Shown here: piece after piece, positions 16,763-26,471 of the stretch
Position numbering within the stretch: position 1 is the first letter of the stretch
How the letters are laid out: each line of letters begins with the position of its first letter
Assembly: GCF_003710905.1 (NCBI RefSeq)
Contig: NZ_RHHV01000016.1
Span: forward strand, 49,259-113,258
Reading direction: 5' to 3'
Length of the DNA stretch: 64,000 nt
Source of the DNA: Brevibacillus parabrevis
Lineage (GTDB): Bacteria; Bacillota; Bacilli; Brevibacillales; Brevibacillaceae
Translations under genes and position numbers: made by a program
The notes under the pieces: model-generated
Databases searched by the model: none
What the model was told of the DNA's origin: nothing
What the model saw: the letters and a program-made list of their open reading frames with translations, nothing else

Positions 16763-17503
16763 CTAATACGTGCAGATCGTTAGCTGCGCGTCCTCTTCCG
16801 GAACAAAAAATTTATTGTGCATCAGGATGTTCCCCGTCTTATCGTAAATCACTTCCAGAATCAAGACGAACCAATTGTTTTGGGAAGGCATTTTATGCGT
16901 TTTAATGAGGTCGTTGCCTTTGACAAACTTGATTTCGAGCTTCGTGCTGTGCGCGTATTCATAGATTTGCTCGTCTACAAACGCCGCGAGCTGCGCTTCT
17001 TCGGCGTAGTTGATTGAGTATGCCTCAAAAGTGTCGTAGGGAATCATCGTGAATCCGTAAGCTCTCGCCCGTTTTTCATGTTCATAGAGCCGATCAACGC
17101 CCATAACCCAAGGGACGATTTTTCCAAGCGTATTGATCACATAATCATTCGGCACATCGATCCGATAGCTGATCGTTGCCAGCTCAATCTCGTACTGTGA
17201 GCACTTATAAACGGGATTCGTCTTTTTTTCCAACCCGGCATGGTTCACGTTAGGTGTCTTGCTGACATAGCTGCCTGAGCCGTGACGCATGACGATAAAT
17301 CCGTCTTCCTGGAGCAGTAAAAGCGCCTGCCGCAAAGTCATCCGGCTGATCCCGAGCATCTGGGACAAGTCTGTCTCGGATGGAAGTTTGCTATTTTCGG
17401 GATACAGACCGCTCTGGATCATGTGCAAAATTTCGTTGTACGCCTTAATATATCTCAGAACTTTGCTATCGTTTTGCCCTTTTTTCGGATTTGTGATAAA
17501 CAC
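16763..17503 (-). CDS. GntR/HutC-family regulator with UTRA domain
   Basis: A 246-residue regulator. Residues 15-80 form the winged helix-turn-helix (SGLYPENSKLPSETDLSQMLGISRMTLRQAL..). The rest fits a UTRA ligand-binding domain, which in this family senses small metabolites, often phosphosugars or amino-acid derivatives. It opens with a GTG at 17503. It lies just past the terminator of the nine-gene PIG-L/ABC operon and is transcribed the same way as a separate unit. Control of that operon is possible but not shown. Confidence 0.8.
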   Translation of the reverse strand: MFITNPKKGQNDSKVLRYIKAYNEILHMIQSGLYPENSKLPSETDLSQMLGISRMTLRQALLLLQEDGFIVMRHGSGSYVSKTPNVNHAGLEKKTNPVYKCSQYEIELATISYRIDVPNDYVINTLGKIVPWVMGVDRLYEHEKRARAYGFTMIPYDTFEAYSINYAEEAQLAAFVDEQIYEYAHSTKLEIKFVKGNDLIKTHKMPSQNNWFVLILEVIYDKTGNILMHNKFFVPEEDAQLTICTY

Positions 17504-17593
17504 TCACCTCTTCTCTTCCCCTTCCTCTCATTATATGCCCGCCGGAAGCGGTCTATCAAACAGACGATGTATGCACCGTGGCAGACATGGTTG

Positions 17594-17638
17594 AAAAAAG
17601 CGGCTGCTCTCCGCGCAAAAACGCCGGATCGCAGCCGC
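17594..17638 (-). terminator. Rho-independent terminator of the PIG-L/ABC operon
   Basis: GCGGCTGC / GCAGCCGC forms an 8-bp GC stem that runs into TTTTTT on the minus strand, about 50 bases after the last gene. It marks the downstream end of the nine-gene operon. Confidence 0.85.
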
Positions 17639-17690
17639 CACGCCAAATAACAGGCATATTTTCATTGCTACTGAACGGGCCAAAGACACC

Positions 17691-18428
17691 CTACAACTCC
17701 ATCACCGGAATCCCTTTCGGCGCTCGCAGCGGCTCAATCGGCTTGCCCGCCGATCGCACCAGCGTGTAGTATTCATAGCAGCCAATCACGGTAAAGTCGC
17801 CATCAATGACGCCCGGATAAGCGCGGTTGACGGAATACACCTGGCTCTGGTGGGCGCGCAGCGCTTCGCCTTTTTGTGTCCGGTAGTCTGTGATGTCTAC
17901 CTTGCCTGTAATCGGAACCGCAGGCTGCGGGCCACTGTCCGGGCAATGGTCGTAGTAATGCGGGATCGACACGTAGTACAAATCCGGATATTCATCCGCC
18001 GCAAGCTGCGCTTCTGCTTGCTCGACCGCAAGCGTGGTCGCTTTGCAGGTGACGATATGATCGGGGTGTCCGGTCACGCCGTCTGGCGGAAACGTGATGA
18101 CGACATCCGGCTTCCACTCCACGATCGCCTCGCGTATTTTGGCTGTCAGCTCAGCCAGATCGGCATGCTGCAAAGATCCGTCCGCATAGCGGAACAAATC
18201 CAGCCGCTTGATGCCGAGCACTTCCGCGGCTTTTGTCAGCTCCTGCTCCCTGTGGCGAGCCAGCTTTTCCCGGCAATCGATCTCAAATGGTCCGGATCGC
18301 CCTTTGCAACCAGATGTGATGCACAAGTAGCAAGTCTCTTTGCCCTCTGCCTTGCATTTGGCCAGGGTGCCGCCGCAAGCGAAGGACTCGTCATCCGGGT
18401 GGGGGAATACTACCATCAGTTTTTTCAT
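17691..18428 (-). CDS. PIG-L family deacetylase (BshB-like, cytoplasmic)
   Basis: A 245-residue LmbE/PIG-L-fold zinc hydrolase with the metal and catalytic motif HPDDES (His10, Asp12, Asp13) and GHPDH (His121, His124). The family removes acetyl from N-acetylglucosaminyl compounds, e.g. GlcNAc-malate in bacillithiol synthesis (BshB). It has no signal peptide, so it is intracellular. ATG 18428 has GTGAGGTG ahead. It is the last gene of the nine-gene operon, next to a GlcNAc-kinase-like gene. A role in deacetylating an imported amino-sugar conjugate fits the context better than housekeeping bacillithiol synthesis. Confidence 0.85.
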   Translation of the reverse strand: MKKLMVVFPHPDDESFACGGTLAKCKAEGKETCYLCITSGCKGRSGPFEIDCREKLARHREQELTKAAEVLGIKRLDLFRYADGSLQHADLAELTAKIREAIVEWKPDVVITFPPDGVTGHPDHIVTCKATTLAVEQAEAQLAADEYPDLYYVSIPHYYDHCPDSGPQPAVPITGKVDITDYRTQKGEALRAHQSQVYSVNRAYPGVIDGDFTVIGCYEYYTLVRSAGKPIEPLRAPKGIPVMEL

Positions 18429-18438
18429 CTCGGGCACC

Positions 18439-19449
18439 TCACTTGCCGCCTGACTGCCGCTCCAAATACGCCAGTCCTTTTGCTATGACACCGTAGATCG
18501 GGTCGTTTTGCGCCTTCTCGATGACCACCTGGGCAGCATACTGCTGGACACGCTCGACGACGATTGTTCGCACCCGATCGTCGTTTTGCAAGACGCCGCC
18601 CTGCATGATCATTTGAAACGGTTTTTCCTTCATATCCAGAGCGTCGATCACGGCACGAACGGCCGCAAACAGCTCTTCTCCGGCAACTTGCAAAATCCGG
18701 GTCGCTACCTGATCGCCCGCCAGTGCGGCCTGGCTGACCAGCGGAGACAGCTCCCCAACTTTTTCCACGGAATAAAAGTCGCTGTACGTCCAGTTGAACA
18801 GTTCATCGACACGCTCCAGTCCGGCATGCGGAAGCAGCAAATTTTGCAAAAGCGTCGGCTCGCCGCGACCGTCTGCCGCCCGCAGGACAGCCATGATCGC
18901 CTGCTTGCCGATCCAGTATCCGCTCCCCTCGTCACCGACCCGATGGCCCCAGCCTCCAGAACGCGCTGTTTCTTGCGCGTCGTTTACTCCGAAGGCGATG
19001 GAGCCGGTCCCGGCGATGACGAGAATGCCCGGCTTGCCGCCCGTCGCTCCGAGCAAGGCGGCAAACCCGTCGTTTTCCACGATCAAATGCTGGACGCGGA
19101 TGCCAAGCTGATACAGCACCTTGCTCACCATCCGCGAGATCACCCGCCGATCATGCTCTGTATCCAGACCTGCAATCCCGATCACGGCGCATTCGATTTC
19201 CCATTCCAGCTCGCCCGCTGCCTGTTCCAGGCCAAGCTCTTTCCCTGCTCCACGGCTGACCGCATCGGCCATCGCTTGCCGAATGGCTGCGATCAATTCG
19301 CGGGCGGCCGCTTCCTCGCCGATTCCTTGATAGTTGCAAGAGCCGGAACGGCCTTGGCCGACTTCTCTTGCGGCTCGGTCCACGAGCACCGCCAAGCATT
19401 TGGTGCCCCCTCCGTCCACTGCCAGAAGAGGTATCCGCACCACTGCCAT
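18439..19449 (-). CDS. BadF/BcrAD-type ATPase, N-acetylglucosamine-kinase-like
   Basis: A 336-residue ASKHA-fold kinase. It has the phosphate-1 motif LLAVDGGGTKC (residues 8-18), the phosphate-2 loop VIAGTGSIAFG and the substrate-region GGWGHRVGDEGSGYWIG that is characteristic of NAGK-like sugar kinases. It probably phosphorylates glucosamine, GlcNAc or a related amino sugar at the cost of ATP. ATG 19449 shares a base with the stop of the preceding lyase gene (TAATG), implying translational coupling; an earlier in-frame ATG (19464) is possible. Two bases separate its stop from the longest frame of the small PIG-L gene. Confidence 0.82.
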   Translation of the reverse strand: MAVVRIPLLAVDGGGTKCLAVLVDRAAREVGQGRSGSCNYQGIGEEAAARELIAAIRQAMADAVSRGAGKELGLEQAAGELEWEIECAVIGIAGLDTEHDRRVISRMVSKVLYQLGIRVQHLIVENDGFAALLGATGGKPGILVIAGTGSIAFGVNDAQETARSGGWGHRVGDEGSGYWIGKQAIMAVLRAADGRGEPTLLQNLLLPHAGLERVDELFNWTYSDFYSVEKVGELSPLVSQAALAGDQVATRILQVAGEELFAAVRAVIDALDMKEKPFQMIMQGGVLQNDDRVRTIVVERVQQYAAQVVIEKAQNDPIYGVIAKGLAYLERQSGGK

Positions 19450-20957
19450 TACCCCACGCTCCATTCAGCTATCATCTGATCCAGCCTGTTCATGCCAACT
19501 GCAATGGCTTGTTGTTTCTTTGCGACCCACGCACTTTCCTGCCCGAGAACAGCTCGGCGCTCGGTGATCATCCGGTTGATTTCTTGCGGATTCGGTCCGC
19601 CTGGCAGCTTGCGGATCATGACAAAATGCACAGGATCAAGCGCCAAGCGCAGCTCTTCTTCCGTGATCGACAATTCGCGGCCGATCACTTCGACTGCGGC
19701 GCGATTGACCAGCTCCAGACTGATCTGGTTAGCCGCCAGCTCGGCGCTCATCGCTTCTTTTACGACCCGGCTTACGATGTGGTGCGATTTGCGGAACGAG
19801 AGGCGATCCGTGCGCACCAGCGTATCGGCAAGCTCTGTTACCGTAGCGAAGCTCGCTTTTGCCCGCTCCAGCAAGACGTCCTTGTTAACATCCATCGTCC
19901 CGACGACGCAAGCCATCAGGCGGTACATCTGCTCCAGCACAGCCATGCTCTTCCAAGCGTAAGGCTGCATGTCATCTTCTGTATCGACAATATCACCAAA
20001 CGGCGTATTGTGCATCATCGTCAAAACAGTCGTGGCATTTCCAGCGCTGCTGGACAAAAGCGAGCGCATGTGTTCGAACGATACCGGATTGCGCTTTTGC
20101 GGCATGATCGAGCTGATCTGAACGTAGGGACTGGCGACTTTCAGGGCGCCAAATTCCTGCGTGCACCACAACAGCATATCTTGTACCGTGCGCCCCAAAT
20201 CGATCGCTGCCAGTTGTACGGCAGTCGCTACCTCGCCCAAATAGTCGGCACCGCAGACGGCGTCGTATGAATTTTCCACCAGTTCGTCAAATCCGAGCAA
20301 TTCGCGCATCCGCTCCCGGCTGATGCCAAAACCGGATGTAGTCAGAGCTGCTGCTCCCATCGGGGAACGGTTGCACGTCTGATACGCTTGGATGAGTCGC
20401 TTGATGTCGCGGCTCAAAAGATCAGCTGCTGCCATCATGTAATGGGCCATCGTCGTTGGCTGCGCCTGCTGGGTATGCGTATAGCCGATCATGACTGTCT
20501 CGGCGTGCTCTTGCGCAAAGAGGAGCAATTGCTCTTTCAGATAGAGGGCAGATGCGATCGTCACCAGCAACTTTTCGCGCAGCACCATGCGATAGATGGT
20601 GATTCCCATGTCATTGCGGCTGCGTGCCAAGTGCAAATTGCCTGCAACATCTGGCGCTAATTCCAGCAAACGGCTCTCTACCTGAAAGAACAAATCTTCA
20701 AACTGCCCGGTGTAAGTAGCGCGGCGCAGCTCTTCCATCTCGATCCCGCAAAGGGCGCGGGCAATCTCTTTGGCTTCGCCGTCCGTAATCAATTCCTGTT
20801 CGCGCAGCATGATCAAATGCGCTTTGTTGATTGCCATCATCGGCTTTAGCAGGTGGTGCTTCGCCTCATTAAATGCCGGCTCCAGCACAGCCTCTACGTA
20901 TGTCTTTCCCGGGAAACTGGCTCCCTCCTGCGAAAATATGCGTTCCCTGTAGTCCAT
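19449..20957 (-). CDS. ArgH-like lyase of the fumarase/aspartase superfamily
   Basis: A 502-residue argininosuccinate-lyase-family protein, about 40 residues longer than usual ArgH. All three superfamily signatures are present: ARSRND (111-116), GYTHTQQAQP (158-167) and SSIMPQKRNP (282-291), the last carrying the catalytic serine. Such enzymes eliminate fumarate from C-N (or C-O) linked succinyl/malyl groups. No argG or other arginine gene is nearby. It sits between PIG-L deacetylases and a sugar kinase, so a catabolic substrate other than argininosuccinate is likely. The start ATG 20957 follows AAGGAGAT. Confidence 0.8.
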   Translation of the reverse strand: MDYRERIFSQEGASFPGKTYVEAVLEPAFNEAKHHLLKPMMAINKAHLIMLREQELITDGEAKEIARALCGIEMEELRRATYTGQFEDLFFQVESRLLELAPDVAGNLHLARSRNDMGITIYRMVLREKLLVTIASALYLKEQLLLFAQEHAETVMIGYTHTQQAQPTTMAHYMMAAADLLSRDIKRLIQAYQTCNRSPMGAAALTTSGFGISRERMRELLGFDELVENSYDAVCGADYLGEVATAVQLAAIDLGRTVQDMLLWCTQEFGALKVASPYVQISSIMPQKRNPVSFEHMRSLLSSSAGNATTVLTMMHNTPFGDIVDTEDDMQPYAWKSMAVLEQMYRLMACVVGTMDVNKDVLLERAKASFATVTELADTLVRTDRLSFRKSHHIVSRVVKEAMSAELAANQISLELVNRAAVEVIGRELSITEEELRLALDPVHFVMIRKLPGGPNPQEINRMITERRAVLGQESAWVAKKQQAIAVGMNRLDQMIAEWSVG

Positions 20958-21176
20958 CCTACTCGCATCTCCTTTTTACGCCGAATCGTCAGCTACACAT
21001 GTTTCAGCGATGGTTTCGTGATTGTTTGCTTCGTTTGTTTTCGTCCAGGCGTTGGCAGAGTCAAAATAACTCCCGGGACAAAGGAGGCGACCCAAACGAA
21101 CAAGATCGCCTCGCTTCGCTCCCAGGCAAAACGTGAGCCGTCGCGTCGGGCAAGCCCTGCGACCGGTCCGGCTTTT

Positions 21177-23708
21177 CTACTGCTTCAAGCTGACCATGTT
21201 GACAAACATTCTGATCGCGCCAGGCACGAGCGCCGGAATTTCCCGGTACCAGACCAGCGAGCTGTACGTGTACGTTCCTTTGCCATACTTGGCGGAGAGG
21301 AATGTACCTGTGAACTCTTTTTCACCCGGATCGCCATTGGAAATCAGTGTGGTATACTCTTTGCCCCACTCTGCCGGATTGTAGGCGGAGCGGTCCTGAA
21401 TCCAGTTGTTCCAGTCTTCCTCGGTAATTTTGTTCGGTGCGTTGAACAGAGGGTGATCCGGTGCGAGCATGGTCACTTTCGAATCTTCATCGGTGACGCG
21501 CCATTGGATCAGCGGCGTGCCGATTTTGATCGGATAAGGAGCCAGCTCGCTCTTCCAGTTATCCTCCGGTTTGTGGTATTGCACGACGAGATTGCCGCCG
21601 TTCTCCACGTATTTCAGCAGACGGGCATTGCTTTGGGTAAGCTCCGGCCGGAAACCGTAGGCGCGAATGCCGAGAACAATCGTGTCGTACTGGCCGAGAT
21701 CGCCCGACTCGATGTCTTTTGCCGTCAAGTTGGTCACATTGACGCCAAGCTGGGTCAAATATTGATCGATGTTGTCAAAGCCGCTGGACACGTAGCCCAC
21801 CTTCAAACCTTCCGGCACCTTCAGGTCAAACGCCTGGACAGCAAGACTTGCAGGCTGCACGAAATACGTTGTGCCGATGTGCGGATAGCGAATGACTTGC
21901 GCGCCATGGCGGCTTTCTTTTCCGTCACCGGACGCCACTGCCGTAATCGTGTACGGTGCAGGCTTGACGGAAGCCGACGCTTTCACCGTAAAGGCTACCG
22001 ACTTCGTTTCTCCCTTGGCGGCAAAAGCAAGCGGCGCTGCTTTCGGTTCCACCGACCAGCCTTCCGGCACCTGCAAGGACACGTTTGTCTTCGCTGCACC
22101 CGGATTGTAGTTTTTCACAGTGACTTTGACAGGGATCGGTTCTTGCGACTTCAGCGTGTTCAACACCGTTGCGCTTGGAGCAAGCGACATCGAGAACGCC
22201 GGAAGCACCGCAACAGCATCTGCCGGCGTGACATGGCTGGTTGCTTTTGATCCGGCAAAACTGTAGCTGACGTCAGCCGTGATCGCCGGAGCAGCATACG
22301 GTTGGAACAGACTTGCATCAGACGGAACCGTTACTTCAAAAGTAGTCTTGACTGTCTGATTGTAGGACAGGGAAGAGAAGCTCGTCGTGGACAGGGCTTT
22401 GGCCTGCCAGCCTTTCGGAACGTTCAGCGCCAGATTCACGCCGCTCACCTTGGCTTGACCGCCGTTGTACGCGCTCACCGTGACCTTCGTGGTTTGGCCT
22501 GCGACCAGCTCGTTTGTTTCCGGTTTGACTTTTGTCACCAGAGACAGTGCCTCCGCGCTGGCTTTGTTCAACTGCGCTTGCTTCACATCCAGGCGATGGA
22601 GCAAATCGGTTTTGCTTGCTTCGGGAAGCGAAGACGATTGGACGTCTTTTTGCGCTTTCTGCACGTCAGCGAGCATCTCGTGCGCTTCCTTGGCTACAGC
22701 GGCAAAGCTCGGATAGGCGGCAACCACTTCTTCCGCATCCTTTTGCAGCTTCTTCAATTCGCTTGCTACTTTTTCGCCGCCAGACTGGCTTGCCGTTTCT
22801 TTGGCCAGGTCGTCAAAAGTGAAGGCGATGCCTTCAAAAAAGTCAGCTTCCTTGGCTTTCGTCTGGACGATCGACTGATCGAGCTTGTAGTAGCCAAAGC
22901 TCGGCCCTTCGTCATAGTGGCGGCCCATCCCTTGGCTTTTGTGCATGAAGCGGGATTCTTCTCCCAGTTGCACATACGAAGCGCCGTAAATCTCGTCATA
23001 CGCTCCGACAGGAACACTGACGGAGTAATCTTTTTCCTGGGCAGGCAAATACAGCTTTTTCACCTGCCACGGGGACAGCCCTTCTTTCAACTGCTCGGGG
23101 AAAACGTTTGGATCAGCGGCATCCTTGAATGCCCGGACAGTAATGACATTAATAGCGCGATGATGGCCGTGAGTCGAAGGTTCGTTCAAAAATGCGGGAA
23201 TCACTACATCCGGTCTGATTGTGCGGATTTTGCGGATCAGCCTTTCGTAGGCTATATCCTCGCCCCACTTCTGCAAAGTTTCGTCCGGACTTTTGGAAAA
23301 GCCGAAGTCGAAAATGGGGTCATCAATCTTCTGGCTGAGATTCTCCAGATGGATGTTCGTGATCTTGGAAGCCTCCTGCAATTCGCGGGTACGGATAATG
23401 CCCAGCGCGTTGCCCAGCTCGCTGCCAATCTCGTTTTGTCCTCCCTCGCCGCGATTGGCAATGACGCTGGACGTGTCTACCCCTCTGCCGAGCGACAAAT
23501 AGGCGAGCATGGAACTGTGCTCGTCATCCGGATGGGCTCCGGTATTCATCGCGCTGGCAATCGTCGTGAGCGGCTTGATCGCTTTCCACAAATCGACGAC
23601 TCCCCGATCGGCGTGCGCCGTTTGTGGCGCCAACGGGATGACCAGAGTCGTGGCAAGCGCGGCCGCGGCCGCAATGGTGTAAAGCTTGGCAAGTTTCCCC
23701 TTCCTCAA
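21177..23708 (-). CDS. Secreted PIG-L deacetylase with NEW3 domains
   Basis: An 843-residue exported enzyme. It has a signal peptide (residues 1-33, ending QTAHA) and then an LmbE/PIG-L catalytic domain with AHPDDEHS (His59) and a second metal motif THGHHRA near residue 190. A helical linker near 330-400 follows. Two NEW3-type beta-sandwich domains (about 400-630) carry VSAYNGGQAKVSGV and VTVKNYNPGAAKTNV. A C-terminal amidotransferase-like domain contains YDTIVLGIRAYGFRPEL. It should deacetylate N-acetylated sugars outside the membrane. GGAGGAG lies inside a longer frame, and TTG 23708 directly follows, giving a textbook signal peptide. Confidence 0.83.
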   Translation of the reverse strand: MRKGKLAKLYTIAAAAALATTLVIPLAPQTAHADRGVVDLWKAIKPLTTIASAMNTGAHPDDEHSSMLAYLSLGRGVDTSSVIANRGEGGQNEIGSELGNALGIIRTRELQEASKITNIHLENLSQKIDDPIFDFGFSKSPDETLQKWGEDIAYERLIRKIRTIRPDVVIPAFLNEPSTHGHHRAINVITVRAFKDAADPNVFPEQLKEGLSPWQVKKLYLPAQEKDYSVSVPVGAYDEIYGASYVQLGEESRFMHKSQGMGRHYDEGPSFGYYKLDQSIVQTKAKEADFFEGIAFTFDDLAKETASQSGGEKVASELKKLQKDAEEVVAAYPSFAAVAKEAHEMLADVQKAQKDVQSSSLPEASKTDLLHRLDVKQAQLNKASAEALSLVTKVKPETNELVAGQTTKVTVSAYNGGQAKVSGVNLALNVPKGWQAKALSTTSFSSLSYNQTVKTTFEVTVPSDASLFQPYAAPAITADVSYSFAGSKATSHVTPADAVAVLPAFSMSLAPSATVLNTLKSQEPIPVKVTVKNYNPGAAKTNVSLQVPEGWSVEPKAAPLAFAAKGETKSVAFTVKASASVKPAPYTITAVASGDGKESRHGAQVIRYPHIGTTYFVQPASLAVQAFDLKVPEGLKVGYVSSGFDNIDQYLTQLGVNVTNLTAKDIESGDLGQYDTIVLGIRAYGFRPELTQSNARLLKYVENGGNLVVQYHKPEDNWKSELAPYPIKIGTPLIQWRVTDEDSKVTMLAPDHPLFNAPNKITEEDWNNWIQDRSAYNPAEWGKEYTTLISNGDPGEKEFTGTFLSAKYGKGTYTYSSLVWYREIPALVPGAIRMFVNMVSLKQ

Positions 23709-23842
23709 TGAACTCTCCTCCATTCGCTTTTACGATTGATGTCTATATCAATCATGGCGCTATGTATGCGAGTGTTTCGTTGCTGCTGCCATGGATCGAC
23801 CCACGTTAGATCAGAGCTTTTTCAAGTGAATGGTCTTGATCG

Positions 23843-26380
23843 TTACTGTTTCTGGCTGATCATGTTGACAAACAGGCGGAAGGCCCCGGGCACAAGCTGC
23901 GGAATCTCGCGGAACCAGGCGAGCGAGCTGTACGTGTACGTCCCTTTGCCATAACGGGCCGTCAGAAAAATTCCGCGAAACTCCGGCTCCCCCGGATCAC
24001 TGGTGGCAATCAGCTCGGTATATTCGCTGCCCCAGCGTGAAGGGTTGTAGATCGAGCGCTCCTGCACCCAACCGTCCCAGTCTGCCTGGGTGATCGGGTT
24101 AGGCTCGGAAAACATCGGATGCTCGGGTGCGAGCATGCGCACGTCTGACTGCTCATTCGTGACGCGCCAGTCAATCAGCGACTCACCGATGAAGATCGGG
24201 TACGGCGCGAGCTGCGGCTTCCACTTGTCCTCCGGTTTGTGGTACTGAACGACGAGATTGCCGCCGTTTTCCACGTATTGCAGCAGACGCTGGTTGCACT
24301 CGATCAGCTCTCTGCGGAATCCGTATGCGCGGATGCCGAGCACGATCGTATCGTAGCGGGACAAATCGCCTGACTGGATCTCGTCTGCGTCGAGGTTGAG
24401 GCAATGCACGCCTACCGCGCGCAAATATTTGTCCAGGCTGTCAAAGCCGCTGGCGACGTAGCCGATTCGCCGATTTTCGGGAATCGCCAAATCGAATGCC
24501 TGAACGGTGAGCTTGGCAGGGCGGATGAAATACGTCCGTCCGACGTGCGGATACTCGATCACCTGCACATCCTGGCCGCTCTCTGCCACTCCATCGGCGC
24601 GGGTTACTTGCGCCTTGACCTCGTACTTCCCGTTTTCCACCTGCGGCCCTGTATGCACCGTGAAGGCAATCGTTCTCGTCTCTCCGCGAAAAGCAAACGG
24701 CACATCGATAAACGCAGGTTCCGCCGTCCAGCCTTCGGGCACAGCGAGGGACACTCTTGCTGTCGTGCTGCCCGGCCGATATTGCTTCACTGTTACTTTT
24801 ACCGGGATGGGCTGCTCTGTATGCAGCGTGTTCCGCACAACGGCAGACGGCGTCAAGGTCAATGAATAAGGCGGCAGCACGGCGACGCTGTCATCCGGCA
24901 CTACCCGGATGGTGCTTGCTATATCAAAGGCGAAGTACAATGCCTCGACTTCCAAAATCGGCGGCCGGTACGGGTGAAAAAAGGCAGCCGCAGCCGGGAC
25001 GGACACTTCGTATACGGTGCAAACGGTCTGGTTGTAAGGAAGCCGCGGAAAAGTGGTCGGCGTAAGCGGCTTGGCTGTCCAGCCGGGCGGAACTCGCAGG
25101 CGCAGCTGCACATGTTCGACCTCGATTGCTCCGCCATTGTAGGCCGTCACCGTGACTGTCGTCGTCTGCCCGGGAACCCACTCGCCCGTCTCCGGCTTGA
25201 TTTTGACCACAAGCGACAGCGCTTCGGCACTGGCGCGGTTGAGCTGCGCTTCCTTGATCCCCAGACGGAACAGCAAATCGGTCTTCGTCTCCTCGTCGAG
25301 CGAAGAGCCGGGCACCGCCAGCTGAACGGCATGCAGCAACGCCTTCATCCGGTGGACGCGGCTTGCCACCTCCGCAAAGCGCGGATACGCCGACAGCACT
25401 TCATTCGCCGCATCGTGCATCGTATCGAGGATGCGAGCCAGCTCGGATTCCCCTTTTTGGGCGACGCTTCGGGCCAGATCGGCAAACGTGAACGGCAATC
25501 CGGCAAAAAAGTCTCTCTCTTTTTCCGCCGCCGGAACGACGGACGCATCGAGACGATAGTAATTGTAGGTCGGGCCTTCATCGTAGTGGACACCCATCCC
25601 TTGGGTCTTGTGCATGAATCTCGATCGCTCGCCAAGCTGGACATAGGAGGAGCCGTAGTTTTGATCGTACTCCCCGACAGGAACAGCCACATGATAGTCT
25701 TCGTTGTCCATGACGGGCACATACAGCTTTTTCATCTGCCAGGGCAACAAGCCCTCCTGAATGTGAGCAGGAAACGTCTCAGGGTCTGCCGCACCGTGAA
25801 AAGCTCGCTGTGTCAGCAACGTAATCGCCCGATGGTGTCCGTGCGTAGTCGGCTCATTTTCAAAGCAGGCGATGACGACATCCGGGCGAAGCTCCCTGAT
25901 TTTGCGGACAAGTCGCTCGTAGACGACTTCCTCGCCCCATTTGCGAAATGTTTCCTCCGCGCATTTGGAGAAGCCGAAGTCGTTGATCGGATCGTCCAGC
26001 TCTTCACTCAGGATGCCAAGCGTCACATTGCCGAGCGCAGACGCCTCTTCCAGCTCCCGCGTGCGAATGATGCCGAGCGCAATCCCTTGCTCGCAGCCGA
26101 TTTCATTTTGGCCGCCCTCTCCCCTTGTCGCGATTACGCTGGACGTGTAAACGCCCCGTCCCATCGCCAGGTAGGCGAGCATCGCGCTATGTTCATCGTC
26201 GGGATGCGCTCCCGTATTCATCGCGCTGGCGATCGTCGCCAGTGGCTTGATCGCTTTCCACAAATCCAACAGCCCGTGTTCCCCCTGCATCGTCCGCGCA
26301 GAGGCGGGGATAGGTGGGCAGGGCAGCCTGGTCGGCTGCACCACCGAAGCACTTTTGTCTATCGATTCACTGCTTTCCAC
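23843..26380 (-). CDS. PIG-L deacetylase with NEW3 domains, paralogue without signal peptide
   Basis: An 845-residue tandem paralogue of the neighbouring secreted enzyme. It aligns in register from about residue 34 (HGLLDLWKAIKPLATIASAMNTG..) with the same AHPDDEHS motif at residue 59, the second motif THGHHRA, the NEW3 region and the IVLGIRAYGFRREL C-terminal domain. The first 33 residues are polar and proline-rich (KSASVVQPTRLPCPPIP) instead of a signal peptide. GTG 26380 has a perfect AAGGAGGAG, so the start is secure. The pair suggests one enzyme outside and one inside the cell. Confidence 0.82.
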   Translation of the reverse strand: MESSESIDKSASVVQPTRLPCPPIPASARTMQGEHGLLDLWKAIKPLATIASAMNTGAHPDDEHSAMLAYLAMGRGVYTSSVIATRGEGGQNEIGCEQGIALGIIRTRELEEASALGNVTLGILSEELDDPINDFGFSKCAEETFRKWGEEVVYERLVRKIRELRPDVVIACFENEPTTHGHHRAITLLTQRAFHGAADPETFPAHIQEGLLPWQMKKLYVPVMDNEDYHVAVPVGEYDQNYGSSYVQLGERSRFMHKTQGMGVHYDEGPTYNYYRLDASVVPAAEKERDFFAGLPFTFADLARSVAQKGESELARILDTMHDAANEVLSAYPRFAEVASRVHRMKALLHAVQLAVPGSSLDEETKTDLLFRLGIKEAQLNRASAEALSLVVKIKPETGEWVPGQTTTVTVTAYNGGAIEVEHVQLRLRVPPGWTAKPLTPTTFPRLPYNQTVCTVYEVSVPAAAAFFHPYRPPILEVEALYFAFDIASTIRVVPDDSVAVLPPYSLTLTPSAVVRNTLHTEQPIPVKVTVKQYRPGSTTARVSLAVPEGWTAEPAFIDVPFAFRGETRTIAFTVHTGPQVENGKYEVKAQVTRADGVAESGQDVQVIEYPHVGRTYFIRPAKLTVQAFDLAIPENRRIGYVASGFDSLDKYLRAVGVHCLNLDADEIQSGDLSRYDTIVLGIRAYGFRRELIECNQRLLQYVENGGNLVVQYHKPEDKWKPQLAPYPIFIGESLIDWRVTNEQSDVRMLAPEHPMFSEPNPITQADWDGWVQERSIYNPSRWGSEYTELIATSDPGEPEFRGIFLTARYGKGTYTYSSLAWFREIPQLVPGAFRLFVNMISQKQ

Positions 26381-26471
26381 GTGAAGCTCCTCCTTTTGCC
26401 AATTCCCGTATGCTGCCGCAGGGCTTGCGCAAAAGCCGTTTTCCGAAGCGATCTAACCGATTGGTCGTCTG

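Noticed and set aside
17691..18428. Housekeeping bacillithiol gene bshB
   Set aside because: The motifs fit, but bshA or other bacillithiol genes are absent and the gene is the tail of a sugar-conjugate operon, so only a family-level call is made.
19449..20957. Arginine biosynthesis argH
   Set aside because: No argG or other arginine genes nearby, unusual length, and coupling to an amino-sugar kinase gene argue against naming it argH.
22302..23711. Plus-strand open frame of 469 codons
   Set aside because: Antisense to the secreted PIG-L/NEW3 gene with no recognisable domains.
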